Below are positions 14,691-21,136 of a DNA stretch of 31,908 nucleotides, in pieces. Made by a program: the position numbers and the translations under genes. The stretch comes from a virus. The stretch spans positions 1-31,908 of IMG/VR virus record IMGVR_UViG_3300036861_000148; one strand, written 5' to 3'. The notes beneath the pieces were generated by a model, which searched no databases, was not told where the DNA came from, and saw nothing but the letters and a program-made list of their open reading frames with translations. Each line of letters starts with the position of its first letter. Positions within the stretch are counted from its first letter, which is position 1.

Positions 14691-15280
14691 CAGAACAACT
14701 CCACCATTTCTAGGGCCTCATCGCCCCACGTATCCCAACCAAGCCTGTTGCGGCGAGCGAAAAGTTCGAGGTAGGGACCGGGAGAAACCTGCTCGACCAT
14801 ATCTAGGAACGCCTCTGGCTTGGCCGAATGGCCAGTTACTCGACGGTGTCCCATGCTGACTGGTGCTCCCCTGCGCCGAGACCATTGGAACCAGCGAGTC
14901 GGCACCCATGCTTTGGCTGGGAGTGAGCCTCGGCGGCAGAATTGCACGAACTCCACGGAACTGCCGAATGCACCACCAATAGGTAGCCCTAGGGGCTGCT
15001 TGCACCAGACAAGCGTGGCGCTAACTTGGAATCCCCATGCCCGGACAACAGCAAAGCTCTGCTCCAGGAACTTCGAGGTAGCCCATAGGTAAAGATGGGC
15101 ATCGCTGTCAGCCAGATCCCTTACCGGTAGGGCGGCAATATCGGCCATGGTCATAGTCGGATAGGGGAGCGGGATCTCCCGCACATCGGGAATAGCATGA
15201 GCAAATCCCCGTGTTAGACCAATACCCGTCTGACCCTGGGGCCAAGGTGGGTCAGCAACAATGGTTCGGTATTTAGGCAT
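14690..15280 (-). CDS. MT-A70 family N6-adenine DNA methyltransferase
   Basis: 196 aa. It starts MPKYRTIVADPPWPQGQTGI, with the catalytic DPPW at residues 10-13. It also has LYLWATSKFLEQSFAVVRAW, VSATLVWCKQPLG and the C-terminal HSAKPEAFLDMVEQVSPGPY typical of the family. It probably methylates adenine in phage or host DNA, either for protection against restriction or for timing. No cognate restriction enzyme is recognised beside it. ATG at 15280 overlaps the upstream zinc protein; a longer frame to 15451 has no support. Confidence 0.9.
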   Translation of the reverse strand: MPKYRTIVADPPWPQGQTGIGLTRGFAHAIPDVREIPLPYPTMTMADIAALPVRDLADSDAHLYLWATSKFLEQSFAVVRAWGFQVSATLVWCKQPLGLPIGGAFGSSVEFVQFCRRGSLPAKAWVPTRWFQWSRRRGAPVSMGHRRVTGHSAKPEAFLDMVEQVSPGPYLELFARRNRLGWDTWGDEALEMVELF

Positions 15281-15476
15281 TGTGATGCGATGTCCTGGGG
15301 TCATAGCCGTCCTTAGCGTGCACCGAACAATATCGCTGGCGGTTGTAGATCGACAGCACGGTGTCGCAGCCCCGGTTTGCACAGACACGACCAGGGGGGC
15401 TTCTACGCTCGGGCCGCTCTTGCATCCATCGCTGGCTGCCGGATCTACCAACGCGGGTTCCCTGGATGGGTTCCAT
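15273..15476 (-). CDS. 67-aa zinc-finger protein
   Basis: Basic, proline-rich N-terminus (RPERRSPPGRVCANRGCDTV) then SIYNRQRYCSVHAKDGY, giving C-X4-C...C-X2-H. This resembles the 'C..CG...P.R.RYCS..C' knuckles common in actinophages. It overlaps both neighbours (TGATG upstream). Probably nucleic-acid binding. Confidence 0.6.
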   Translation of the reverse strand: MEPIQGTRVGRSGSQRWMQERPERRSPPGRVCANRGCDTVLSIYNRQRYCSVHAKDGYDPRTSHHNA

Positions 15477-15742
15477 CAGAGCATCACTTCGAGCTCATCG
15501 ATGAAATCGACATCAAACAATGCACGCTGGCCGGCGAGAAGCCGATAGAACTTCTTCTCCGCTGTCTTTGGTTTCATGCCGTGGCGGCTTGCGAATGCAA
15601 GCGATAGAGCTCTTACGCTCGAATACTGGCGCAGTAGTTCGGCTGTCAGCTCTCGGGCATGGTCGGCATCAAGGCGAGCTTCAGCCTGCGTCTTGACGTT
15701 CTTGCGGCGACCACAAAGAGCGCAGGCGTCGTACTCCCTCAC
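15476..15742 (-). CDS. 88-aa zinc plus HTH-like protein
   Basis: N-terminal CALCGRRKN, then a helical region (DADHARELTAELLRQYSSVR ALSLAFASRHGMKPKTAEKK) that could be an HTH, with FYRLLAGQRALFDVDFIDEL at the end. The ATG overlaps the upstream gene by ATGA. It may be a small transcription or replication factor; the call is weak. Confidence 0.55.
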   Translation of the reverse strand: MREYDACALCGRRKNVKTQAEARLDADHARELTAELLRQYSSVRALSLAFASRHGMKPKTAEKKFYRLLAGQRALFDVDFIDELEVML

Positions 15743-16023
15743 TCCGCCTCCTCTTCAAGAACTGCCCTTGCCCGCTGGCACTCCCACGTGTCGCACTTGT
15801 CCAGGGGGAGAGGCCGCTCAGGGTCGGCGAAGTTGCAAACCTCATCGTGGAACGCACCGCGCAGCCAAACAACAGCTTTGCGTAGGCGGGTAACTCGGAG
15901 TTCTAGTTGCGCACGGGCCAGGTCTGCTTGGTCGTACAAGTTCCGCAGGCGCTCAAGCTCCCTGTCCTTCTCGGTTAGTGCGTCAAGCAATTTCTCCTCG
16001 GGGAAACGGTACCACCTCATCAC
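15739..16023 (-). CDS. 94-aa coiled-coil protein
   Basis: It reads RWYRFPEEKLLDALTEKDRE then LERLRNLYDQADLARAQLEL. A long heptad region, then CNFADPERPLPLDKCDTWEC with three cysteines. The start is GTG at 16023 or the next ATG (TGATG overlap). Shares the ExERLR block. Function unknown. Confidence 0.6.
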   Translation of the reverse strand: MMRWYRFPEEKLLDALTEKDRELERLRNLYDQADLARAQLELRVTRLRKAVVWLRGAFHDEVCNFADPERPLPLDKCDTWECQRARAVLEEEAE

Positions 16024-16349
16024 TTCTCCTCCAGGGCTTGACGGGCGATGGCGATGGCCCTCAGTGCTACCTCGCCACCACTACTGCCACGAACCCACGC
16101 CTTCTGTTCGAGGACGCGTACTTCCTCCAGCGCCGCCCGCAGGTGCTCGACCTCATCCGCCCAATCAGCGGCCATGCGTACGGTCTTGTTCGTCAGCCGC
16201 TCGACCTCTTCACGGTCTTCCCGCCACCGCGCCATGACGATGAGGTCATTGGCCCGCAGGCGCTCGACCTCGTCAGCCAGTTCGCTCATCTTCTCGACGG
16301 CTTCGGGCGTAATCGTCACCTTCGCCCATGGCACCTTGTCGCTAGTCAC
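16020..16349 (-). CDS. 109-aa coiled-coil protein with two EVERLRA blocks
   Basis: It reads (V)TSDKVPWAKVTITPEAVEKM, then ADEVERLRAND, REEVERLTNK and ADEVEHLRAALEEV. GTG at 16349 has GAAGGAG upstream and overlaps the previous stop (GTGA). A longer frame to 16538 would cover the nuclease-like gene and is unlikely. The internal repeats suggest duplication. Confidence 0.62.
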   Translation of the reverse strand: MTSDKVPWAKVTITPEAVEKMSELADEVERLRANDLIVMARWREDREEVERLTNKTVRMAADWADEVEHLRAALEEVRVLEQKAWVRGSSGGEVALRAIAIARQALEEK

Positions 16350-16759
16350 TTCTTTCTCCTTCGGATATCGACTACTGCAAAGTCGCCACGGAGAACCACA
16401 CAGGGGAGTGCTCCAGATCCGAACGGTACAGCCCGTTCCGATTGGGAGAGTGCTCGCCGAAAAAACTCGCTCGACACAAACGAATCCCATGACTTCGGAA
16501 TCTGCTGGCCTGTCTTCACCTCTGGCATCACCATGCACTCGATCTGGTATGGCCTCGCTGATTCTTCATTCGACGGGGTCCACCCTTGGCCACCAAGACG
16601 CTTATGGGTACGGGCTTGAGCTGCCTGACCCTTTCGCTTACTGCGCCTTCCAGTGCACGGACGACAACCGCACCCCACGACATGGCCTGTTTTCAACTGC
16701 GTCTTTAGGTTCAAGACTCCACAGCCGCAGATGCACTCAGGATTTGGTGCTGCCCGCAT
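16346..16759 (-). CDS. Possible small nuclease (PD-(D/E)xK-like) with N-terminal zinc ribbon
   Basis: 137 aa. The N-terminus has CICGCG and VGCGCRPCTGRRSKRKGQAA (zinc-like, basic). It is followed by HKRLGGQGWTPSNEESARPY, IECMVMPEVKTGQQIPKSWD and LPCVVLRGDFAVVDIRRRKK. The E-VKTGQQ-PK segment recalls the (D/E)xK strand and following region of Holliday-junction-type nucleases, but an upstream Asp is not obvious. It may be a resolvase or restriction-like nuclease. ATG at 16759 (AAAGGTG upstream) is preferred to 16780. Confidence 0.45.
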   Translation of the reverse strand: MRAAPNPECICGCGVLNLKTQLKTGHVVGCGCRPCTGRRSKRKGQAAQARTHKRLGGQGWTPSNEESARPYQIECMVMPEVKTGQQIPKSWDSFVSSEFFRRALSQSERAVPFGSGALPCVVLRGDFAVVDIRRRKK

Positions 16760-16862
16760 GGAGCACCTTTCCACACTCATGAACTACTCGAAGATTGCGA
16801 CGGATGAGAGGCATGATTTGGTTCAGGTCAATTAATTCGCAGCAGCCGCCACAAACTGCCAT
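16737..16862 (-). CDS. 41-aa zinc-knuckle protein
   Basis: It reads MAVCGGCCELIDLNQIMPLI then RRNLRVVHECGKVLHAGSTK. CxxC plus a late H-x-C. AAGGA lies 9 bases before ATG 16862. It overlaps the next gene's 5' end by 23 bases. Function unknown. Confidence 0.5.
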   Translation of the reverse strand: MAVCGGCCELIDLNQIMPLIRRNLRVVHECGKVLHAGSTKS

Positions 16863-16869
16863 GTTGGCC

Positions 16870-17160
16870 CTATCCTTCTTTGCCAACAGACTCCACCGCC
16901 CTACAGATACCGACGAACACCGCTTCTTCCCTACCCAAGGCATATTGGTAGCCCGTTGCAAACCTACGTAGTGATTCCAAGACAACTGCCTCACCGAAGA
17001 TGCGGAGCATTCTCCTGAGAAAGGGTCGGTTCAAGCCTGTCTTTCGCTGCAAGTAGTTGATGTCGTCGTTTGGAGAGATTGGTAAATCAACTCGCTCATG
17101 GAGATAGGGGTGAGTTTCCATGAGGGACTCGAGCACCTCTCCGACTTCAACTTCTTCCAT
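16870..17160 (-). CDS. 96-aa helical protein, possible HTH
   Basis: Acidic start (MEEVEVGEVLESLMETHPYL), then INYLQRKTGLNRPFLRRMLR, which has HTH-like spacing, and LESLRRFATGYQYALGREEA. No clear family. It stands after a 93-base gap, unlike its tightly overlapping neighbours. Confidence 0.5.
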   Translation of the reverse strand: MEEVEVGEVLESLMETHPYLHERVDLPISPNDDINYLQRKTGLNRPFLRRMLRIFGEAVVLESLRRFATGYQYALGREEAVFVGICRAVESVGKEG

Positions 17161-17253
17161 ATCCCAAGCTCACCTTTCGCAGCGTTTCGATTTGCGGCCT
17201 GCCAGCTTCCGGCGCTTAGCCTCCGTAGGGTTGGCTACCTGTTTTTGGTGGCG
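17161..17253 (-). other. 93-base gap in the operon; possible amber-readthrough tail of the upstream gene
   Basis: The frame of the 153-aa gene continues past its TAG (17254-17256) for 27 codons to TGA at 17170-17172, giving a very basic tail (RHQKQVANPTEAKRRKLAGR...). No independent start with a ribosome site was seen. No RNA gene or terminator is evident. Confidence 0.3.
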
Positions 17254-17715
17254 CTAATCCTTCATAGCGCCGACAGCTGCTAGCAGGCGGGCCTGCTCGC
17301 CCTTGGCTAGTGGCTTGCCCTTACCCCTGGGATTGTGGCCGCCAGATCCAGTGGCGCGATAACGGCTTCCACCAATTTTCGAACCACGTGGCGCACGGAG
17401 GACGAGGGTGGCAGGGCGTGCGGATGCCAAAATGTCGTGCTGTGCGATTTCTTGTCCATCCTTGGCCGACAAGATGTATCGCACCGCGGACTTCGGGGTC
17501 TCCAAGATGAAGACGCGTGTCTTGATAACCGAAGCTGCTAATACCTTGTGTGGGAAGGCCCTTTTATTGCGGATAATGCACTGTTGGTTCATGCAGGCGC
17601 CGGCCTTTCCAGGCTCGCCTTTCCAGATATCTATAAGTTCTCGCTTAATGGTGATGTCCTGGGTAGCGTCCCGATAGGGATAAAGCACGCCCTCAATCCT
17701 CACTCGATACTTCAT
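17254..17715 (-). CDS. 153-aa basic protein, unknown
   Basis: It begins MKYRVRIEGVLYPYRDATQD, with beta-like strands (KTRVFILETPKSAVRYILSA, ATLVLRAPRG) and a basic glycine-rich C-terminus (SKIGGSRYRATGSGGHNPRG). It suggests nucleic-acid binding. ATG at 17715 overlaps the HTH gene stop (ATGA), with AAGGAG upstream. The stop is TAG. The family is not recognised. Confidence 0.6.
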   Translation of the reverse strand: MKYRVRIEGVLYPYRDATQDITIKRELIDIWKGEPGKAGACMNQQCIIRNKRAFPHKVLAASVIKTRVFILETPKSAVRYILSAKDGQEIAQHDILASARPATLVLRAPRGSKIGGSRYRATGSGGHNPRGKGKPLAKGEQARLLAAVGAMKD

Positions 17716-18140
17716 TCCCCGAACTCCTTTGCTCGCAGTTGTCGCCAGCGCCCAGAGGGGCAATGGACATAACAATGGGTGCATTCAGCTTCCGGTGCGT
17801 CATTTGACGCAGCACCCTCCGTCGGACGAGCGAGGTCCTGTTGTAGCGGTGCGTCATTTGACGCAGCCTTTGTCCTTCGCACCGTGGGCTCGCTTACTCC
17901 AAGCACTTCGGCGATGGCACGATTTGACATGCCCTCATCAGCCAATTCAGCTATTGCCTCGCTCCGTTCAGGGATAGATAGGCGCACATAGCCCCCGAGC
18001 CGATCTTGCACCCACTCCTCAACTGAGATTCCGAGGGCTGCGGGTACTCCAAGCCGTTTGCCGAGTCCAACCTGACGCCAGCCACCCGCGACAACTTGTC
18101 CAAGTGCCTGCGTGTATTCCTCTGCGTCTTCGCGGTTCAC
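17712..18140 (-). CDS. HTH DNA-binding protein whose gene contains two parS-like palindromes
   Basis: 142 aa. Residues ~1-50 are helical (REDAEEYTQALGQVVAGGWR). A SIPER...EAIAELADEGMSNRAIAE VLGVSEPTVRR segment is a clear HTH of the kind seen in KorB/ParB-type and actinobacterial regulators. The C-terminal part has two AASNDAP peptides and a CTHCYVHC cluster. The two AASNDAP peptides are encoded by two identical 21-bp stretches that each contain a perfect 16-bp palindrome. I infer an autoregulator or partition-like protein. GTG at 18140 overlaps the upstream stop (GTGA). Confidence 0.7.
   Translation of the reverse strand: MNREDAEEYTQALGQVVAGGWRQVGLGKRLGVPAALGISVEEWVQDRLGGYVRLSIPERSEAIAELADEGMSNRAIAEVLGVSEPTVRRTKAASNDAPLQQDLARPTEGAASNDAPEAECTHCYVHCPSGRWRQLRAKEFGE
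17796..17811. promoter_or_regulatory. parS-like palindrome 1 (TGCGTCATTTGACGCA)
   Basis: A perfect 7-2-7 inverted repeat inside the HTH gene. It keeps the layout TGnnTCAnnTGAnnCA of the bacterial parS consensus (10 of 16 positions equal TGTTTCACGTGAAACA). The 21 bases 17793-17813 are repeated exactly at 17847-17867. Confidence 0.55.
17850..17865. promoter_or_regulatory. parS-like palindrome 2 (TGCGTCATTTGACGCA)
   Basis: Identical to the copy at 17796-17811, with centres 54 bp apart (about five helical turns), so both lie on the same face of the DNA. Binding by the HTH protein encoded here is inference. Confidence 0.55.
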
Positions 18141-18382
18141 TCCTGCACCACCTCTTCCACTACATCTCCGCGACGTTCCCACGGAAGCGGTATCCCGTTA
18201 TCTAGTAACAGGCGGGCCGCAGCACCCAGCTTTTTCTTGAGTCGCTCGTTCTCAATCCGCAGGCCCTCCATATCGACGACGAGGGCCTCTTCGAGTTCCC
18301 GCCGGTCCACCACGAGATTCAGTCTTTTGCGACGATGGAGGCGCACCGTCACGGTGCCCTCAGGGAAATACCTTTCGGTCAT
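18137..18382 (-). CDS. 81-aa coiled-coil protein
   Basis: It reads MTERYFPEGTVTVRLHRRKR, then VDMEGLRIENERLKKKLGAA and WERRGDVVEEVVQE. A short beta hairpin then a leucine-zipper-like helix. It overlaps neighbours by ATGA and GTGA. Function unknown. Confidence 0.6.
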   Translation of the reverse strand: MTERYFPEGTVTVRLHRRKRLNLVVDRRELEEALVVDMEGLRIENERLKKKLGAAARLLLDNGIPLPWERRGDVVEEVVQE

Positions 18383-18609
18383 TCCGCCAGCGTCCTTTCC
18401 AGTTCGTCGATTTGGTCCAGTGCTGCTATCGGATCGTCCTCTGAAAGGAATGTCCGCAACACCGGCACGGCTACACCGCCGGCTAAGAGTGCTAGGGCGT
18501 CCACCGCTTCTTCATCCGAAGCACCGTCTTGGCGTAGGGCTGCGGCGAACCGCCGCACGATGGCGCTGCCGATAATTAGGGCCACGGCCTCAACTTCTTC
18601 GTCGCTCAT
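18379..18609 (-). CDS. 76-aa acidic helical protein
   Basis: It reads MSDEEVEAVALIIGSAIVRR then GASDEEAVDALALLAGGVAV and IAALDQIDELERTLAE. ATG at 18609 has GAGGAG upstream and an ATGA overlap. A longer frame to 18741 lies over the next gene and is unlikely. Function unknown. Confidence 0.6.
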   Translation of the reverse strand: MSDEEVEAVALIIGSAIVRRFAAALRQDGASDEEAVDALALLAGGVAVPVLRTFLSEDDPIAALDQIDELERTLAE

Positions 18610-18755
18610 TTGGTGCTCTCCTCGAATGCGTACATTTCCTGAATGGCCGCTAGCGCATCCGCTGCCTTGCTGTAGATTCCCGCTGGCCCGATGCTGTGAG
18701 CCCGCAAGCATTCGATAGCGATTCGGATGGCGTCGCCCCACTCCATGTCACTCAT
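18606..18755 (-). CDS. 49-aa helical protein
   Basis: It reads MSDMEWGDAIRIAIECLRAH then IYSKAADALAAIQEMYAFEE. ATG at 18755 overlaps the upstream stop (ATGA). It resembles TPR-like helical pairs, but is too short to assign. Confidence 0.55.
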   Translation of the reverse strand: MSDMEWGDAIRIAIECLRAHSIGPAGIYSKAADALAAIQEMYAFEESTK

Positions 18756-19315
18756 CTTGGTGGGATATCCGGGTAGGGTTCGTCCCACCCCGCTGGTGGT
18801 TGGTTTGGACTACGTTTGACGGACGAAGGCGGGGCCGCTTCACGATGCGTGGGGCTATTCGATTGTCCCCCGCCCCCGTCCACGGTTTGACGAAGCCATG
18901 CGTAGAACATGTCGGCCGTTCCTAATATCTCGGGGTTGTAGACAGGTGCATCTGGCGTCTCTTCGCTGGGATGCGCTGTCACCGCCTGCATCAAGGCCGT
19001 GCGCCTATCCATCCGTTCCTGTTCGTACTTGGCTCCAGCTTCGGTATTACGCCAGGCGGTTTGCAAGGGATTACTGCGCCCCCCGCCTGGCGCACTATTC
19101 CGGGGCGCGGCAAGATACGGCTTCCCGGCCTTTGAAGTCTTGACTTCCCATCCTTCGGGAAGTGGTGTGTCCTCTTTCAGATCCTTCCCTCGGGGGTCGT
19201 AGCAGTTGACCTCTCGCTGGCCTATCTCGTTAACGAGGGTGACCCGGTAGGACGTAACGTCCTCGCCGTCGCGGTTCGTCCACTTCTCAACCTTGATCCG
19301 CTCAACGATGTCCAT
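18752..19315 (-). CDS. Possible ssDNA-binding (OB-fold-like) protein
   Basis: 187 aa. N-terminal beta-rich part (MDIVERIKVEKWTNRDGEDV TSYRVTLVNEIGQREVNCYD) resembles phage OB-fold ssDNA-binding proteins. A long disordered, proline/serine-rich linker follows, with an acidic terminal EPYPDIPPR that recalls the DxIPF tip of SSB proteins but lacks the final Phe. It may coat ssDNA during replication or recombination. No other replication protein is recognised here, so this would be the main one. Confidence 0.45.
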   Translation of the reverse strand: MDIVERIKVEKWTNRDGEDVTSYRVTLVNEIGQREVNCYDPRGKDLKEDTPLPEGWEVKTSKAGKPYLAAPRNSAPGGGRSNPLQTAWRNTEAGAKYEQERMDRRTALMQAVTAHPSEETPDAPVYNPEILGTADMFYAWLRQTVDGGGGQSNSPTHREAAPPSSVKRSPNQPPAGWDEPYPDIPPR

Positions 19316-19650
19316 TAGGAATCACCACCGTCGTCATCGAGCATGCAGGCATCGCACCCACAGGGGAACTCATGGGAGTAGGCCAGCAGCGTGCCGTAGT
19401 CGTCATGGGCCCGCTGGATGTGTTCCTTCTGTTCCCTGATTCCGTAGTAGTTGGAGCGGGAATATCCCCTGGGCAAGCCTTGGAACCTGCGGCGGATGAC
19501 GAAAACAAGTTCGTCAGGCCGGACCCCGTTCTCCTCGAACAGCCAACGAGACACGATGGAATCCCGTGGCCCACCAGCTTCGATAGCTAGTCCGGCAGTA
19601 CCCCGATGGGTACGGGTTGGGCGGTTGTACAACGCAATCGTTGTGCTCAT
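19315..19650 (-). CDS. 111-aa protein, unknown
   Basis: It begins MSTTIALYNRPTRTHRGTAG, has VRPDELVFVIRRRFQGLPRG, and ends CGCDACMLDDDGGDS with three clustered cysteines. ATG at 19650 overlaps the upstream stop (ATGA). The family is not recognised; the cysteines could bind metal. Confidence 0.55.
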   Translation of the reverse strand: MSTTIALYNRPTRTHRGTAGLAIEAGGPRDSIVSRWLFEENGVRPDELVFVIRRRFQGLPRGYSRSNYYGIREQKEHIQRAHDDYGTLLAYSHEFPCGCDACMLDDDGGDS

Positions 19651-19799
19651 AGGCCTTGTCGCCACCCGACGTAGACCAAGGAAACCGTGAAACCGACGAA
19701 GAGATAGCTATACCAACGCCCCCAGACCAGCACGGCAACGACATTGCCGCCAGCAAGGAAGGAATAGAAAGCAATCCACCAAGGGAACCGCTTAGCCAT
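19647..19799 (-). CDS. 50-aa two-helix membrane protein
   Basis: It reads MAKRFPWWIAFYSFLAGGNV then VAVLVWGRWYSYLFVGFTVS. Two membrane segments, aromatic-rich. It overlaps the 34-aa membrane ORF by 8 bases. Function unknown; possibly membrane-perturbing or superinfection related. Confidence 0.5.
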   Translation of the reverse strand: MAKRFPWWIAFYSFLAGGNVVAVLVWGRWYSYLFVGFTVSLVYVGWRQGL

Positions 19800-19896
19800 G
19801 CAGCACCGCCCACAAACTGATGATGACCGCCCACAAGGCCACACCGATTAGGAAGCAGACGACGATGCCTCGGGCAGGGGCTAGGGGATCGCTCAT
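19792..19896 (-). CDS. 34-aa single-pass membrane peptide
   Basis: It reads MSDPLAPARGIVVCFLIGVA then LWAVIISLWAVLHG. One membrane helix. It is joined to the upstream gene by ATGA and to the next by an 8-base overlap. Function unknown. Confidence 0.5.
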   Translation of the reverse strand: MSDPLAPARGIVVCFLIGVALWAVIISLWAVLHG

Positions 19897-20135
19897 ATCA
19901 ACCTCGCCGCCCCGCATAGGGCGCACGCCTCAGCCAACATGTCGTAGATCTGGACTCCACAATCCCCGCATGTCCATGTCTCATCGGGGGTGCGGGTGAA
20001 TTCCACCGCCATCCCGGTGGCGACCCCAATCCACTGATTGGCGGTGCGGAATGCCGCCTGCCATTCGGCATCAGCGAACTGGGCGGCAGCTACCACGTTG
20101 CCCTTGGTGTCTCGGGCTTGGACTCGGAGGCTCAC
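19893..20135 (-). CDS. 80-aa protein with C-terminal zinc ribbon
   Basis: It reads (V)SLRVQARDTKGNVVAAAQFA, then AFRTANQWIGVATGMAVEFT and a C-terminal CGDCG ... CALCG. The first part is beta-like. GTG at 20135 has GGAGGTGG upstream and a GTGA overlap; longer frames are not supported. Function unknown. Confidence 0.6.
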   Translation of the reverse strand: MSLRVQARDTKGNVVAAAQFADAEWQAAFRTANQWIGVATGMAVEFTRTPDETWTCGDCGVQIYDMLAEACALCGAARLI

Positions 20136-20326
20136 GGTGCCCACCTCCAGGGGTTGCCAGGGGCAGTTCTGGGGTCGTTTTGCGCCTTTTGCCGCCGGCG
20201 TAGTTGGGCGCAGACCAGCTTTTCGCACCAGAGACGCGGGCGGCCCTTCTCGGGCTGTATGAGGGGCTCTCCGCACCCCAGGCAGTAACGGCCCAGGGGC
20301 TGACGGCAGGTTGGGCAGGTCCTCAT
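20132..20326 (-). CDS. 64-aa double zinc-knuckle protein
   Basis: It contains CPTCRQPL, CLGCGEPL and WCEKLVC (three cysteine pairs) then a basic end (LRRRQKAQNDPR). The pattern 'C..C...G..YC..C...L....GR.R..C...C' is a common small actinophage zinc protein. ATGA overlap upstream, GTGA downstream. Confidence 0.62.
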   Translation of the reverse strand: MRTCPTCRQPLGRYCLGCGEPLIQPEKGRPRLWCEKLVCAQLRRRQKAQNDPRTAPGNPWRWAP

Positions 20327-20505
20327 TTCTTCCAGGACCCCACTACGAGGAGGGCACGGTCATTGCAGCCATCGAACTTGACGAACCAGGGCTCCCCTCC
20401 GTACGTCCTTGCCTGGAGCACCTCGGCATTGGCTGCACTACCCCGACGGATGAGGTCGAAATAACGGAGGTCGTCACAGGTATCGCAGTAGGCTGTCTCT
20501 TTCAT
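20323..20505 (-). CDS. 60-aa zinc-knuckle protein
   Basis: It reads MKETAYCDTCDDLRYFDLIR, then ARTYGGEPWFVKFDGCNDRA. CxxC followed by a late cysteine. ATG at 20505 overlaps the upstream stop (ATGA). Function unknown. Confidence 0.55.
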   Translation of the reverse strand: MKETAYCDTCDDLRYFDLIRRGSAANAEVLQARTYGGEPWFVKFDGCNDRALLVVGSWKK

Positions 20506-20924
20506 CGTCCCTGGCTTTCGATGGATGGGTTGAACGAGGTATCCGCCGGCCTCTTCTTGGGGGGCGGGGGAATGGCCCGGAACTCGGCTAGTGCGGCTTC
20601 CCGTAGGCGCTGGCCCTTGACACAGAAGTGGCTCTGTTCGGCCGTGTCCCCTACCCAACAGATGGGGCAGTCGTTGATCACGTAATGGCGCATCCAGATG
20701 GTGGATGCGGAATCCTTGTCATCGGGTGTTGGGAGAGAGTGCCCGCTAAGCCGGGTCTTTCCGGGTTTTGTACCTGCGGCATTCCCCGCCGGCCTTTGTT
20801 CCGGTAGTGGCGAGCCCAGTTCCCGGTGATCACCCGGTACTGCAGAGCTGCCGCTCTCCCCAACGGTGTTGGGCAGGGGGGCCCGTGCTTCCCCTTCACG
20901 AACCCCCCTGCCACGTTTGAGCAT
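20502..20924 (-). CDS. 140-aa disordered protein ending in a zinc knuckle (frame partly uncertain)
   Basis: The C-terminal 60 residues (CPICWVGDTAEQSHFCVKGQ, then RAIPPPPKKRPADTSFNPSI) look genuine. The N-terminal 75 residues (MLKRGRGVREGEARAPLPNT...) are low-complexity. ATG at 20924 shares TGATG with the upstream stop. Alternative: GTG at 20681 starts a 59-aa protein whose start overlaps, as GTGA, a competing frame at 20678-20914 (VITGNWARHYRNKGRRGMPQ). Only one of these N-terminal frames is likely real. Confidence 0.45.
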   Translation of the reverse strand: MLKRGRGVREGEARAPLPNTVGESGSSAVPGDHRELGSPLPEQRPAGNAAGTKPGKTRLSGHSLPTPDDKDSASTIWMRHYVINDCPICWVGDTAEQSHFCVKGQRLREAALAEFRAIPPPPKKRPADTSFNPSIESQGR

Positions 20925-21136
20925 CAGTGAGCCTGCCCGTTCCGGCAGTTCTTGCACTGCGTGAACGTGCTGAGGCTGGCTGACATCGGCGACCCGAAGA
21001 AACGGGGCTGCCAGGTGCCGCAGGTGGGGCAGAGCTGCTCGTAGTAGGCGTGCAGCTCTCCCATCTTCTTGCTGCGAACGGACAGAGCCGTTCGGTTGGA
21101 AACCTGACCATGCAGTTCTTGACGCGTGCGTGTCAT
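20924..21136 (-). CDS. 70-aa zinc-ribbon protein
   Basis: It reads MTRTRQELHGQVSNRTALSV, then CPTCGTWQP ... CKNCRNGQAH. A clean two-CxxC ribbon behind a basic helix, so nucleic-acid binding is plausible. ATG at 21136 overlaps the upstream HTH gene stop (ATGA). Confidence 0.62.
   Translation of the reverse strand: MTRTRQELHGQVSNRTALSVRSKKMGELHAYYEQLCPTCGTWQPRFFGSPMSASLSTFTQCKNCRNGQAH

Noticed and set aside
16350-16538. N-terminal extension of the coiled-coil gene at 16020 up to 16538
   Set aside because: It lies over the nuclease-like gene in another frame; GTG 16349 with its overlap and ribosome site is preferred.
18756-18788. Upstream extension of the 49-aa gene
   Set aside because: The ATG at 18755 overlaps the upstream stop in the usual ATGA style; the extension has no ribosome site.
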